DNA of 64,000 nucleotides from Helicobacter sp. 12S02232-10 (lineage in GTDB: Bacteria; Campylobacterota; Campylobacteria; Campylobacterales; Helicobacteraceae): positions 218,352 through 282,351 of the forward strand of contig NZ_MLAQ01000002.1 of assembly GCF_002272895.1 (NCBI RefSeq). The letters are read 5' to 3'. Below the pieces are notes generated by a model, which made no database searches, had not been told where the DNA came from, and was given only the letters and a program-made list of their open reading frames with translations. The position numbers were made by a program, and so were the translations under genes. Within the stretch, counting starts at the first letter, position 1, and every line of letters starts with the position of its first letter. Of this stretch, positions 9,159-18,197 are shown piece by piece.

Positions 9159-10838
9159 TTAAGACCCTTTCAGATTTTTTATTTTATTTTCAATCATTTC
9201 GAGTTCTTTGCCCAATTTTTCGAGGGTGGTGAATATTTTTTTGGAGTCCTTGCTGTAATCTTTAGGAATATTGAGGCGGTAAAGGTTTTCAATATTAACC
9301 GTGTTTTCCCCGCTTTGTTCATAGATTTTTTTCAAAGCAGTTTCCCCAGCAGAGCGGAAAAAATAGCAATAAAGGGCGATGGCTGTTTGTTTATTTTTAG
9401 CTCTTAGGGTAATGATACCTGCATTAGCAACGCAACGGCTTTTGACTTCTCCTAACAAGGCAATTTTTGGTGAGATTCCTCTAAGAGAAAGCAAAATATC
9501 ATAAGACTGCAAGGCGTATTTTTTAATTTTTACCTTGTCGCCGCGATTTTTTTTATTTTCAAAAATTTGGGTTATTCCATAGGGTTTAAAGTCTGCAATG
9601 CCCACGTCATAATATTCTATCGACTCATCTTTGGGACTGCCATAGACTCTTTGTCCTCTAAAAATTTCAACCCCTAAAGATTGAAGCGTATCGCTATGGG
9701 TTAAGGGAGAGTTTCTATTTACATAGCTTTGGGCTCTGAGGTCGTGAATTTGGATCTGCTCTAAAGGAGTAAGGGTAGAATAAGGGGTTTTAAGTTTTTT
9801 CTTGAAAATATTTGCAAGTTCTTCAATATGGATAAGTCGATTGTATTTCCCATCTTTTTGATAGAAATGTTCATTATTGGCATTGATATGTAAAATATCT
9901 TCGTTTTGCGGTGAAATCACAAGAATGGAAAATTCGTGATTTTGATGGGGAAAGATATTTTTTGGCAATTCAATGATGGCTTCAATCATTTTTTCTTTGC
10001 AAAGTCTTTCGCGCAGTTTTTCTTCCAAAGAAGATTTTTGAAGCGTTTGATTGCGGATGATAAAAACTCCTCTTTTTTTCAAGTGAGCTAGAGCGTGGGT
10101 TAAAAACACAAGTTCGGGATAGTTTTTTACCAAGATTCCCATCTTGCCAAAACGTTCATCTTCTTTCAGGTATTCGATTCCCATATGTGCATATAAAGGC
10201 GGATTACACAATACTTTGTCAAATTTTTCAAAGCCATTTTTTGATTTAAAAATAGGTTGTTTTAAAATATCATTCACGCAAAGCTTGGTATCTTTTATTT
10301 GAGCAACTTGAGCAATGAGATGAGCAATGTTTGAGAGTTTTTCATCTAGCTCTTCGCCATAAAGCTTGATGTCTTTTGTTGCATTCCCTATGCTTAAAAA
10401 TACGCTTCCAATGCCATAGCACGGGTTGTAAATTTCATCTCCAGGCACTATTTCTAAAAGTGAGATTAAAAGCTGGTTGATTTCTGAAGGAGTGGAATAA
10501 TAATAGAGCTTATTGGAGGTCTTTTTTTGGGTAATGGTGTGAAGAAATTGTTCAATGATTTGATTGCCCAAGGGGGTTTGATCAATGATTTTTAGGACTT
10601 TTAAAATATTGACATTGGGATTTATTTTCACATAAAAAGAGGGTTTGATGAGACTTTGGATAAGAGTTTCGAGTTCTTGATAAATTAAATTTTTTTTCAT
10701 TTCGTTTTGAATCAGAGATCGAAGAGCTTTTAGCTTTTGGCTTTTGAGAATAAAAAATTCTAGCATAATGCTGATTGTGTCAAGTACATCAATATGATAG
10801 CGTTTTAAGTATTCAAAACAATCTAGTAATTTTTTCAT
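9159..10838 (-). CDS. N6-adenine DNA methylase with fused specificity-like C-terminal domain
   Basis: The 559-residue protein has a type I HsdM-like methylase core: the SAM region IYNPCYGIGSVFLSIG near 135 (motif I-like) and the catalytic NPPLY near 210, then a region IIELPKNIFPHQNHEFSILVI typical of HsdM. From about residue 370 it turns into an HsdS-like half: GVEIFRGQRV, a target-recognition-like stretch, SYDILLSLRGI, and a C-terminal coiled coil. No endonuclease motif (PD-ExK) or separate R or S gene is present nearby, so it may act as an orphan modification enzyme. It is the first gene of the operon with the acetyltransferase and oxidoreductase. AGGA six bases before ATG supports the start. 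Confidence 0.75.
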   Translation of the reverse strand: MKKLLDCFEYLKRYHIDVLDTISIMLEFFILKSQKLKALRSLIQNEMKKNLIYQELETLIQSLIKPSFYVKINPNVNILKVLKIIDQTPLGNQIIEQFLHTITQKKTSNKLYYYSTPSEINQLLISLLEIVPGDEIYNPCYGIGSVFLSIGNATKDIKLYGEELDEKLSNIAHLIAQVAQIKDTKLCVNDILKQPIFKSKNGFEKFDKVLCNPPLYAHMGIEYLKEDERFGKMGILVKNYPELVFLTHALAHLKKRGVFIIRNQTLQKSSLEEKLRERLCKEKMIEAIIELPKNIFPHQNHEFSILVISPQNEDILHINANNEHFYQKDGKYNRLIHIEELANIFKKKLKTPYSTLTPLEQIQIHDLRAQSYVNRNSPLTHSDTLQSLGVEIFRGQRVYGSPKDESIEYYDVGIADFKPYGITQIFENKKNRGDKVKIKKYALQSYDILLSLRGISPKIALLGEVKSRCVANAGIITLRAKNKQTAIALYCYFFRSAGETALKKIYEQSGENTVNIENLYRLNIPKDYSKDSKKIFTTLEKLGKELEMIENKIKNLKGS

Positions 10839-11006
10839 TTAGAATCCTAATTTCCAATTCTAAGGAGGTTTATGACCATATGTCAAAATTTTATCATAAT
10901 CTCTTTGAAAAATGCTTTTTGAAATTATGCTGGGCTTTCTAAATATGTTATGTGGTAGAATTTTGGACAGACTAAAGGGTAAAAATAAAATAGGGTTGGA
11001 TTTGAA

Positions 11007-11729
11007 ATGTTAGAGATATTCCCTGCAATTGATTTGAAAGAAGGTAAGGCTGTCAGGCTTTATAAAGGAGAGATGGCAAGTGCGAAAATTTATGGAAGTG
11101 CTAGAGATTTTGCTAAAAAGTTTGAAGATTTAGGAGCTAGGTGGATTCATATCGTAGATCTTGATGGGGCGTTTTGTGGTGAGCCTAAGAATCTGAATGA
11201 AATAGAAAATATCCGCAAATCCTGTAATCTTAAAATCCAACTCGGGGGCGGAATACGCAATGAGGAAATAATAAAAACCTATAGCCAAATCGGAATAGAT
11301 CGTTTGATATTAGGTTCAGTAGCGATGAAAAATCCTGTTTTTGTCAAAGAGATGGCAAAAAAATATAAAATCGCAGTCGGCATTGATTCTAAAAATGGAA
11401 AAATCGCTGTTGATGGGTGGTCAAAGACAGGAGAAATAGAAGATGTCGATTTGGCAGCAGAGTTTAAAAACAGCTCTATTGATGCAATTATTTGTACTGA
11501 TATCAGCAGAGATGGCGCTTTGAGTGGGGTTAATGTTGAATTTACCTTGAAAATTGCGCAAAAAAGCGGGTGTTTTTGCATTGCTAGCGGTGGGGTTAAA
11601 GATGAAAACGATTTGCATATCTTAGCGCAGGAGTTCCAAGAAAAACATATCAGTGGAGGTGTTATTGTCGGAAAGGCATATTATGAAGGACACATTGACT
11701 TGGGATTAGTTTTAAAAAGATTTGCATAA
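11007..11729 (+). CDS. hisA: HisA, phosphoribosylformimino-AICAR isomerase
   Basis: A 240-residue TIM barrel that catalyses the fourth step of histidine synthesis. It begins [14 protein letters not shown] with the catalytic Asp near residue 8, carries [10 protein letters not shown] in the first half and the second catalytic Asp in [12 protein letters not shown] near 125-135, and ASGGV for phosphate binding. Both half-barrel phosphate motifs are intact. A TAGAAT -10 box lies about 40 bp upstream. The presence of hisA marks a histidine prototroph. Confidence 0.93.
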   Translation: MLEIFPAIDLKEGKAVRLYKGEMASAKIYGSARDFAKKFEDLGARWIHIVDLDGAFCGEPKNLNEIENIRKSCNLKIQLGGGIRNEEIIKTYSQIGIDRLILGSVAMKNPVFVKEMAKKYKIAVGIDSKNGKIAVDGWSKTGEIEDVDLAAEFKNSSIDAIICTDISRDGALSGVNVEFTLKIAQKSGCFCIASGGVKDENDLHILAQEFQEKHISGGVIVGKAYYEGHIDLGLVLKRFA

Positions 11730-11859
11730 GAATGATTGGAATTTTTTCTTAGTGATTTATAATCGAAATGTGTTATCATTCTAAAAGCATCTTTTCTAAA
11801 GAAAGTCTTATGTTGAAGTATTATTATAAATTATGTATTTATTTTTCGAGGAGTAAAAA

Positions 11860-12234
11860 TTGAAACTGCTAGTAGTAGATGATAGTTCCACGATGAGAAG
11901 GATTATAAAAAATACACTTCAACGATTAGGTTATGAAGATATTTTGGAAGCTGAGCACGGCGTAGAGGCGTGGGGACTTTTAGATTCGACTGAAGATATC
12001 AAAGTCTTGATAACTGATTGGAATATGCCTGAAATGAATGGTCTTGAGCTTGTTAAAAAAGTCCGTGCAGATCAAAGATATACCGATATACCGATTATAA
12101 TGGTTACGACTGAGGGAGGAAAGGCCGAAGTCATCACAGCCTTAAAAGCGGGAGTGAATAATTATATCGTTAAGCCTTTCACGCCTCAGGTTTTGAAAGA
12201 AAAGCTTGAAGTTGTTTTAGGTATGAATGATTAA
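11860..12234 (+). CDS. cheY: chemotaxis response regulator CheY
   Basis: This 124-residue single-domain receiver starts at TTG 11860, chosen because GAGGAG lies just upstream and the protein then begins MKLLVVDDSS as in CheY. Asp7/Asp8 bind Mg, Asp53 in TDWNMPEMNG is the phosphorylation site, VTTEGG supplies the switch Thr, and the IVKPFTP Lys is conserved. No output domain follows. Phospho-CheY binds the flagellar motor switch. In Helicobacter this CheY lies upstream of prmA and ftsH, as here. Confidence 0.93.
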   Translation: MKLLVVDDSSTMRRIIKNTLQRLGYEDILEAEHGVEAWGLLDSTEDIKVLITDWNMPEMNGLELVKKVRADQRYTDIPIIMVTTEGGKAEVITALKAGVNNYIVKPFTPQVLKEKLEVVLGMND

Positions 12235-12242
12235 AGGTTTTT

Positions 12243-13154
12243 ATGCAGGAGCATTATTTTGAAACAATCATAATTCCGAGTGATTGCGAGGAAGTTTTTG
12301 CTGATTTTTTGCTTGAAACTACTCAGAATGCGATTGAAGAGAGAAATATTGATCTAGATATTTCAAAGATTATTAACAACCCGTTGTATTTAAACGCTGG
12401 CGGGACTTTTTCCTCTGCAAAAGCATTTGTAGTTTATTCTTCCAATGACACTCAAGACACTTTAATACCTTTTTTGAAAGATTTTTGTACTGAGCTTTCA
12501 GATCGGTTGGAACAAACTATAAGCGTTGCTTATCAAATAAAGCGCTATAAAAATCAAGATTGGATACAAAATTATAAAGACAGTGTTACTCCTGTAAAAT
12601 GTGGAAAATTTTATATTCGACCCAGTTGGTATGAAAGTGTAGAAGGATCAATTGATATTTTGATCAATCCTGCTTTAGCTTTTGGTTCAGGACATCACGC
12701 CAGCACGGCGATGTGCTTGCAAATGCTTTCAGATATGTCTTTAGAGGGCAAAGATGTGCTTGATGTAGGTTGTGGCAGTGGGATTTTATCAATTGCAGCT
12801 AAAAAATCAGGTGGAAATGTCCATTTATGCGATACAGATCCTTTAGCAGTCAATGAAAGTCGAAAAAATTTTGCTTTAAATGCTTTGAAAGTCGATAAAA
12901 TTTGGGAGGGTTCCATTGATAAAGCCCCTCAAAAATACGATGTCATTATTGCTAATATCCTTGCTGAGGTGATAAAAATGCTTTATCAGGATTTTATCAA
13001 GGCTCTCAAACCCCATTCAGTACTGATTTTATCAGGAATTTTGGAAGATTATTACCAATCAGTTTTAGAGACCTTTAAGGGTTTTCAAATTCTTGAGATT
13101 TTACACAAAGACGAGTGGGTAGGAATAAAACTTACTCAAAAAGAATATAATTGA
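12243..13154 (+). CDS. prmA: ribosomal protein L11 methyltransferase
   Basis: A 303-residue SAM-dependent enzyme that trimethylates ribosomal protein L11. Its N-terminal substrate domain (about 1-120) is followed by FGSGHHASTAMCL and the motif I SAM site DVGCGSGILSIAA near 178, then ANILAEVI containing the NI(L) post-motif. It starts 8 bp after cheY and is followed within 30 bp by ftsH. Confidence 0.92.
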   Translation: MQEHYFETIIIPSDCEEVFADFLLETTQNAIEERNIDLDISKIINNPLYLNAGGTFSSAKAFVVYSSNDTQDTLIPFLKDFCTELSDRLEQTISVAYQIKRYKNQDWIQNYKDSVTPVKCGKFYIRPSWYESVEGSIDILINPALAFGSGHHASTAMCLQMLSDMSLEGKDVLDVGCGSGILSIAAKKSGGNVHLCDTDPLAVNESRKNFALNALKVDKIWEGSIDKAPQKYDVIIANILAEVIKMLYQDFIKALKPHSVLILSGILEDYYQSVLETFKGFQILEILHKDEWVGIKLTQKEYN

Positions 13155-13181
13155 TTCAAAAATTCAAAAAACGAGGAAAAA

Positions 13182-15101
13182 ATGGCACAAAATAACAACC
13201 AGAATCCAAATAATCCAAATAATAAAAAACCATTCACTCAAAATCCGGTGATATTGTTTATTATCTTTATCGTGGTTGCTTTGGTTGCCTTTCGTATTAT
13301 GAGTTCTGAAGAAGGTGGAATTGCCGATCGTTTTGGAACAAGTAGTACGAAAAATATTAATTATTATGAATTCAAAGAACTCATTAAAAATAAAGAAGTC
13401 AGTTCTGTCAGTATCGGTCAGACCATTGTTAAGGCTGTGGGCAAAGGAGAAAACGGGCAAAAGATAATTTATGTTGCCAAAAAAGTTCAAGATCCCTCTT
13501 TGGTCCCTTTATTGGATGAGGAGAAAATTGATTATAGCGGCTTCAGTGAATCTAATTTTTTTACTGAGATTTTGAGTTGGTTGCTTCCTGTGTTTATCAT
13601 TTTGGGATTATGGATGTTTATGGCCAATCGAATGCAAAAAAATATGGGTGGGGGCATTTTTGGAATGGGAAGTTCTAAAAAACTTGTCAATGCCGAGAAG
13701 CCCAAAGTTAAATTTGATGATATGGCAGGAAATGAAGAGGCTAAAGAAGAGGTTGTTGAGATTGTAGATTTTCTGAAATATCCTGACAGATATGCTTCTT
13801 TGGGGGCTAAGATTCCTAAAGGTGTTTTGCTTGTAGGTCCTCCAGGAACAGGTAAAACTCTTTTGGCAAAGGCAGTGGCAGGAGAGGCAAATGTCCCATT
13901 CTTTTCAATGAGTGGGAGTAGTTTTATTGAAATGTTTGTAGGTCTTGGAGCTAGTAGAGTCAGGGATTTATTTGAAATGGCCAAAAAAGAAGCACCTAGC
14001 ATCATATTTATTGATGAAATTGATGCTATCGGAAAGTCACGGGCGGCAGGGGGTATGATCAGTGGGAATGATGAACGTGAGCAGACGCTCAATCAGCTTT
14101 TGGCTGAAATGGATGGATTTGGTTCAGAAAATGCCCCTGTAATTGTTTTGGCTGCTACAAATAGACCCGAAGTTTTAGATCCTGCACTCCTTAGACCAGG
14201 TAGATTTGATAGACAAGTGCTTGTAGATAAGCCTGATTTCAACGGGAGAGTGGAAATTTTAAAAGTCCATATCAAATCAGTAAAATTAGCTAGAGATGTT
14301 GATTTGCAAGAAATTGCCAAACTCACTGCAGGGCTTGCGGGTGCTGACTTGGCAAACATCATCAATGAGGCGGCTTTGCTTGCAGGGAGAGCCAATCAAA
14401 AAGAGGTCAGTCAAAAACATCTTAAAGAAGCTGTAGAGCGTGGAATTGCAGGATTAGAGAAAAAATCTCGTAGAATTTCCCCCAAAGAAAAGAAGATTGT
14501 TGCTTATCACGAAAGTGGGCACGCCGTTATTTCTGAAATGACTGAGGGTTCAGCAAGGGTTAATAAAGTATCCATTATTCCAAGAGGGATGGCAGCTTTG
14601 GGCTATACTCTCAATACTCCTGAAGAGAACAAATATTTAATGCAAAAACACGAATTGATTGCTGAAGTCGATGTTTTACTCGGGGGACGTGCGGCGGAGG
14701 AAGTTTTCTTAGGAGAAATTTCTACAGGCGCAAGCAATGATTTGGAGAGAGCTACTGATATCATCAAGTCGATGGTCAGTTATTATGGAATGACTGATGT
14801 AAGTGGTTTAATGGTGTTGGAGAAACCTAGAAATGCATTTTTAGGTGGAGGCTTAGGCAGTGCGCGTGAATTTAGTGAAAAGACAGCAGAAAATATGGAT
14901 AATTTCATTAAAAATATGCTCAATGAGCGCTATATTCACGTAAAACAAACATTGAGCGACTATAAAGAAGCAATCGAAAAAATGGTTCAAGAGTTGTTTG
15001 AAAAAGAAGTGATTGATGGGGCAAGGGTTAGGAAGATCATAGAAGATTATGAGATTGAAAATAATCTTCCTACGAGATTGGTAAGTACTGAAGAGAGCTA
15101 A
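13182..15101 (+). CDS. ftsH: membrane-anchored ATP-dependent zinc metalloprotease FtsH
   Basis: This 639-residue AAA protease degrades misfolded membrane and regulatory proteins. Residues 20-45 and about 125-150 form two membrane helices around a small periplasmic domain. The AAA module has Walker A GPPGTGKT near 218, Walker [12 protein letters not shown], and the second-region RPGRFDRQ. The zinc site HESGH is near 442, with the third ligand in the NDLERATD region near 520. Length is standard. Its stop is 2 bp before the next gene. Confidence 0.96.
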   Translation: MAQNNNQNPNNPNNKKPFTQNPVILFIIFIVVALVAFRIMSSEEGGIADRFGTSSTKNINYYEFKELIKNKEVSSVSIGQTIVKAVGKGENGQKIIYVAKKVQDPSLVPLLDEEKIDYSGFSESNFFTEILSWLLPVFIILGLWMFMANRMQKNMGGGIFGMGSSKKLVNAEKPKVKFDDMAGNEEAKEEVVEIVDFLKYPDRYASLGAKIPKGVLLVGPPGTGKTLLAKAVAGEANVPFFSMSGSSFIEMFVGLGASRVRDLFEMAKKEAPSIIFIDEIDAIGKSRAAGGMISGNDEREQTLNQLLAEMDGFGSENAPVIVLAATNRPEVLDPALLRPGRFDRQVLVDKPDFNGRVEILKVHIKSVKLARDVDLQEIAKLTAGLAGADLANIINEAALLAGRANQKEVSQKHLKEAVERGIAGLEKKSRRISPKEKKIVAYHESGHAVISEMTEGSARVNKVSIIPRGMAALGYTLNTPEENKYLMQKHELIAEVDVLLGGRAAEEVFLGEISTGASNDLERATDIIKSMVSYYGMTDVSGLMVLEKPRNAFLGGGLGSAREFSEKTAENMDNFIKNMLNERYIHVKQTLSDYKEAIEKMVQELFEKEVIDGARVRKIIEDYEIENNLPTRLVSTEES

Positions 15102-15103
15102 GA

Positions 15104-15715
15104 ATGACAAGCACGCAATTTATCGCAAAAGAGGGTTATAAAGGCCTCATTGTTATCATCATTTGCGTTTTGTTTTTTTTATGGCTTGGTTGGGGATTTC
15201 TGATTTTTTTGTCTTTTCTATCTGCAGCTTTATGGCTTTTTGCATTTAGAAATCCCGAAAGACTTCCTGAGGATCGTTTGAATTCGATTGTTCTTGCCCC
15301 CATTGATGGAAGGATTATAGGGATTGATGCACAAGGGGATTTTATCTGTATTATGATTGAAGTTGATTGGCTTGATGTAGGAATTTTAAGGGCTCCTGTG
15401 GATGTTTTGAGTTCTGAAACTTCAAAAAAGAACGGACTTTTTCTAAAATTTTCTAAAGAAAGCATTAAAAATATTTTAAATACAAAGATAACATTTTCTT
15501 CCAAGTCGAATTATTCTTTTAATATAGAACTTTTTCCAGAGATTTTTTCTTCAGCAAGTATCTATGAAAAAACTGATTTTTGCGCCAATGACAGGATGGG
15601 ATTTATGAAACTTGGACGTCTTGATTTTAAATTCCCATCTAAATTTTTAGATCTAAAAATCGACGTCGGTGATAAAATCAAAGGCGGACAAACTTTAATA
15701 GGATATATCAAATGA
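15104..15715 (+). CDS. phosphatidylserine decarboxylase-like membrane protein, apparently catalytically dead
   Basis: The 203-residue protein has an N-terminal membrane hairpin (about 15-50), then FRNPERLPEDRLNSIVLAPIDGRIIGID, the core of the short-form Psd family, and later RMGFMKLGRLDFKFP and IDVGDKIKGGQTLIG. In active short Psd enzymes the corresponding block reads roughly FGSRVDVYLP, where cleavage at Gly-Ser makes the pyruvoyl cofactor. Here the Ser is absent (LG-RLD). It could not therefore self-process in the normal way. Position directly before pssA (ATGA overlap) suggests a role tied to phosphatidylserine synthesis. This matches the unnamed Helicobacter gene between ftsH and pssA. 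Confidence 0.65.
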   Translation: MTSTQFIAKEGYKGLIVIIICVLFFLWLGWGFLIFLSFLSAALWLFAFRNPERLPEDRLNSIVLAPIDGRIIGIDAQGDFICIMIEVDWLDVGILRAPVDVLSSETSKKNGLFLKFSKESIKNILNTKITFSSKSNYSFNIELFPEIFSSASIYEKTDFCANDRMGFMKLGRLDFKFPSKFLDLKIDVGDKIKGGQTLIGYIK

Positions 15716-16416
15716 ATATCAATCCCTTATATGCACTTCCAAATCTTTTTACGGCAGGAAGTATTTTTTTAGGCGTTGTGAGCATAATGTTTTCTTCCAA
15801 TGCAATGTTTGAGTGGTCTTGTTGGTTGATTGTAGCTTCAATGGTCTTGGACGGATTAGATGGGCGTGTTGCTAGGATCACGCATACTTCTAGCAAGTTT
15901 GGCGTGGAGTTCGATTCGCTTGCTGATGTAGTCTCCTTTGGAGTTGCCCCCGCAATGCTTTTATATTTTTACATAGGTGGGGAGTACGGCAGGTATGGAA
16001 TTGTTGTATCAGCTATATTTGTTATTTTTGGAGCCATTAGGTTAGCACGATTTAATGTTGCTACAGCCGACACTGAGCCTAATTCTTTCATCGGTCTGCC
16101 TATACCCTCAGCTGCCGTTTTGGTAGTGCTTTGGATACTTGTGGATATTAAATATGGCATTTTTGGAATTGAATACGGCTATATGATACTCATAGCTACT
16201 TTTGTTTTAAGCGTTTTGATGGTTAGTAATATCCGCTATCCAAGTTTTAAGAAAATCAAGTGGAATCTTAAATCGTTTGTTGTACTTTTGATATTTTTGG
16301 CTGTTGCATTTCTCAGGCCTAGAGAAGTTTTGAGTATTTGTATGACATTTTATGCGCTTTATGGCATTTTGCGGTGGGTATTTTTAGTTGGCAGAATGTT
16401 TATTAAAAAAATTTGA
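15712..16416 (+). CDS. pssA: CDP-diacylglycerol--serine O-phosphatidyltransferase
   Basis: A 234-residue integral membrane CDP-alcohol phosphatidyltransferase making phosphatidylserine. The signature DGx2ARx8Gx3Dx3D is present as DGLDGRVARITHTSSKFG followed by VEFDSLAD near residue 47-72. About seven hydrophobic helices follow. ATG overlaps the stop of the preceding gene, indicating coupled translation. Confidence 0.93.
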   Translation: MNINPLYALPNLFTAGSIFLGVVSIMFSSNAMFEWSCWLIVASMVLDGLDGRVARITHTSSKFGVEFDSLADVVSFGVAPAMLLYFYIGGEYGRYGIVVSAIFVIFGAIRLARFNVATADTEPNSFIGLPIPSAAVLVVLWILVDIKYGIFGIEYGYMILIATFVLSVLMVSNIRYPSFKKIKWNLKSFVVLLIFLAVAFLRPREVLSICMTFYALYGILRWVFLVGRMFIKKI

Positions 16417-16487
16417 ATTTTTGTTTTAAACTTTAAAGCCATTTTTAAGAAAATAAAAGATAGACTTAAAAAATACAGGAGTGTTGA

Positions 16488-16559
16488 ATGAGGATATTTA
16501 TACAGATCACCTATCATTGCAGCAAAAAAATTCACTCCAATCTTCTTCTGAGTTTTTAA
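16488..16559 (+). CDS. possible 23-residue leucine/isoleucine-containing leader peptide before leuA
   Basis: AGGAG lies six bases before ATG 16488, opening MRIFIQITYHCSKKIHSNLL then LSF and stop. It contains three consecutive Leu codons and four Ile codons about 70 bp before leuA, as would suit translation-dependent control of a leucine gene. No clear terminator/antiterminator pair is seen downstream, and another frame (GTG 16481 to 16591) is also open, so this is tentative. Confidence 0.3.
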   Translation: MRIFIQITYHCSKKIHSNLLLSF

Positions 16560-16627
16560 CAGCTTTACACAATCAATACACATCGAGTTAATTTATCGGT
16601 AATAAAATGCAAACTAAAGGATATGCA

Positions 16628-18178
16628 ATGTCTGAAATGATTAAAATTTTTGATACAACTTTAAGAGATGGAGAACAAAGTCCGGGCGCCTCAATGAATA
16701 TTGAGGAAAAAATAAAAATAGCAAAGCAACTTGAAAAATTGGGCGTAGATATCATTGAAGCAGGTTTTGCCGCTTCAAGTCCGGGAGATTTTGAAGCTAT
16801 TGAGCGGATTTCTCAAGTTGTGCGAAAAAGCACGATTTGTTCTTTGTGTCGTGCGGTTGAAAAGGATATTTTGAGTGCCAGCGAGGCTTTAAAATCTGCT
16901 GATTCTAAGCGAATCCATACATTTATAGCCACTTCAGCAATTCATATGGAATATAAATTGAAAATGAAGCCTGATGAGGTAATCAAAAGAGCAGTGAATG
17001 CAGTGGCTTATGCTAAAAGCTTGGTTGGTGATGTGCAATTTAGTTGCGAAGATGCCTCTAGGAGCGACATAGGATTTTTGAAAGAAATCCTAGCAGCTGT
17101 GATTGAAGCAGGTGCTACAACACTAAATCTTCCTGATACGGTTGGCTATGCGTTGCCTGAAGAAATGGGAAAAATAATCGCCGAACTTTCTTATTTTGCT
17201 AAAAATGGGATTGTTTTATCGGTGCATTGCCATAATGATTTAGGTTTGGCGGTTGCAAATTCAATATATGGAGTTCAAAATGGCGCCAGACAAGTTGAAT
17301 GCACGATCAACGGACTTGGAGAGAGGGCGGGGAATACAGCACTTGAAGAAATTGTTATGGTTTTAAAAACCAGAAAAGAGCTTTTTAAGGGATTAGATAC
17401 TCAAATCAAAACTCAAGAAATTTATTCTTCATCTAAATTGGTAGCTGATATTACAGGTATTAGACCCCAGCCCAATAAGGCCATTGTGGGGCAAAATGCC
17501 TTTGCCCACGAAAGCGGTATCCATCAAGATGGAATGCTTAAAAATCCTGAAACTTATGAAATCATCAAACCCGCAGACGTAGGAATTTTCGAAAACAATG
17601 CGTTAGTTCTTGGAAAGCATTCTGGAAGAGCGGCTTTTAGGGATAAAATCAAATCATTAGGGTTTAGTGTAAGTGAAGAGGAGCTAAATAAAGCATTTGA
17701 AAGCTTTAAAGTTCTTTGTGATAGTAAAAAACAAGTTTTTGATGAGGATATTCGAGCGATTTTGAATGAAGAGACCACGCATATCCCGCAAGTCTTTACT
17801 CTTGAGCTTACCCAAATTAGTGCCAGCTCTTCAGGAAAGTATTGTGCGGCTTTGAGTATTATGCGTGATGGTATTGAATATAGCGATTGTGCTTTAGGTA
17901 ATGGAAGCGTGGATAGTATTCTTAAGAGCATTGATCGTATCAGTGGTATCAAGGGGAACTTGAAAGATTATCGGGTTGAGGCTATCAGTAGCGGAAAAGA
18001 CGCTTTGGCAAAAGTAGTCGTAAAAGTCGAATTTGAAGCAGGAAAACCCGCCATTATTGGTCACGGAATCCATCTTGATACAATGAGTGCGACTGCTAAG
18101 GCCTATGTTTCTGCTTTAAATAGCTATTTGAGTATGAAAGATTTAATGACAAACAAAATGGGCGCAATGTGTTTGTAA
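16628..18178 (+). CDS. leuA: 2-isopropylmalate synthase
   Basis: This enzyme condenses acetyl-CoA with 2-ketoisovalerate, the first step of leucine synthesis. I chose ATG 16628 over the in-frame ATG at 16607 because AAAGG lies 6 bases upstream and the protein then begins [20 protein letters not shown], the family start; length is then 516 residues. Metal-binding [14 protein letters not shown] near 205 and [13 protein letters not shown] near 235 are present, and the C-terminal leucine-feedback regulatory domain (about 390-516, ending with [20 protein letters not shown]) is complete. H. pylori lacks this gene. Confidence 0.93.
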   Translation: MSEMIKIFDTTLRDGEQSPGASMNIEEKIKIAKQLEKLGVDIIEAGFAASSPGDFEAIERISQVVRKSTICSLCRAVEKDILSASEALKSADSKRIHTFIATSAIHMEYKLKMKPDEVIKRAVNAVAYAKSLVGDVQFSCEDASRSDIGFLKEILAAVIEAGATTLNLPDTVGYALPEEMGKIIAELSYFAKNGIVLSVHCHNDLGLAVANSIYGVQNGARQVECTINGLGERAGNTALEEIVMVLKTRKELFKGLDTQIKTQEIYSSSKLVADITGIRPQPNKAIVGQNAFAHESGIHQDGMLKNPETYEIIKPADVGIFENNALVLGKHSGRAAFRDKIKSLGFSVSEEELNKAFESFKVLCDSKKQVFDEDIRAILNEETTHIPQVFTLELTQISASSSGKYCAALSIMRDGIEYSDCALGNGSVDSILKSIDRISGIKGNLKDYRVEAISSGKDALAKVVVKVEFEAGKPAIIGHGIHLDTMSATAKAYVSALNSYLSMKDLMTNKMGAMCL

Positions 18179-18197
18179 AAATTTATTGAGAGTTATA

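Noticed and set aside
10862..10935. 16-codon ORF after AAGGAGG upstream of hisA (MTICQNFIIISLKNAF)
   Set aside because: Ribosome site is only three bases from ATG, there are no His codons, and it lies far from hisA; treated as chance.
16481..16591. Alternative 36-codon leader frame before leuA starting GTG/TTG
   Set aside because: Composition is acceptable, but AGGAG abuts the start with no spacing; the ATG 16488 frame has the proper spacing.
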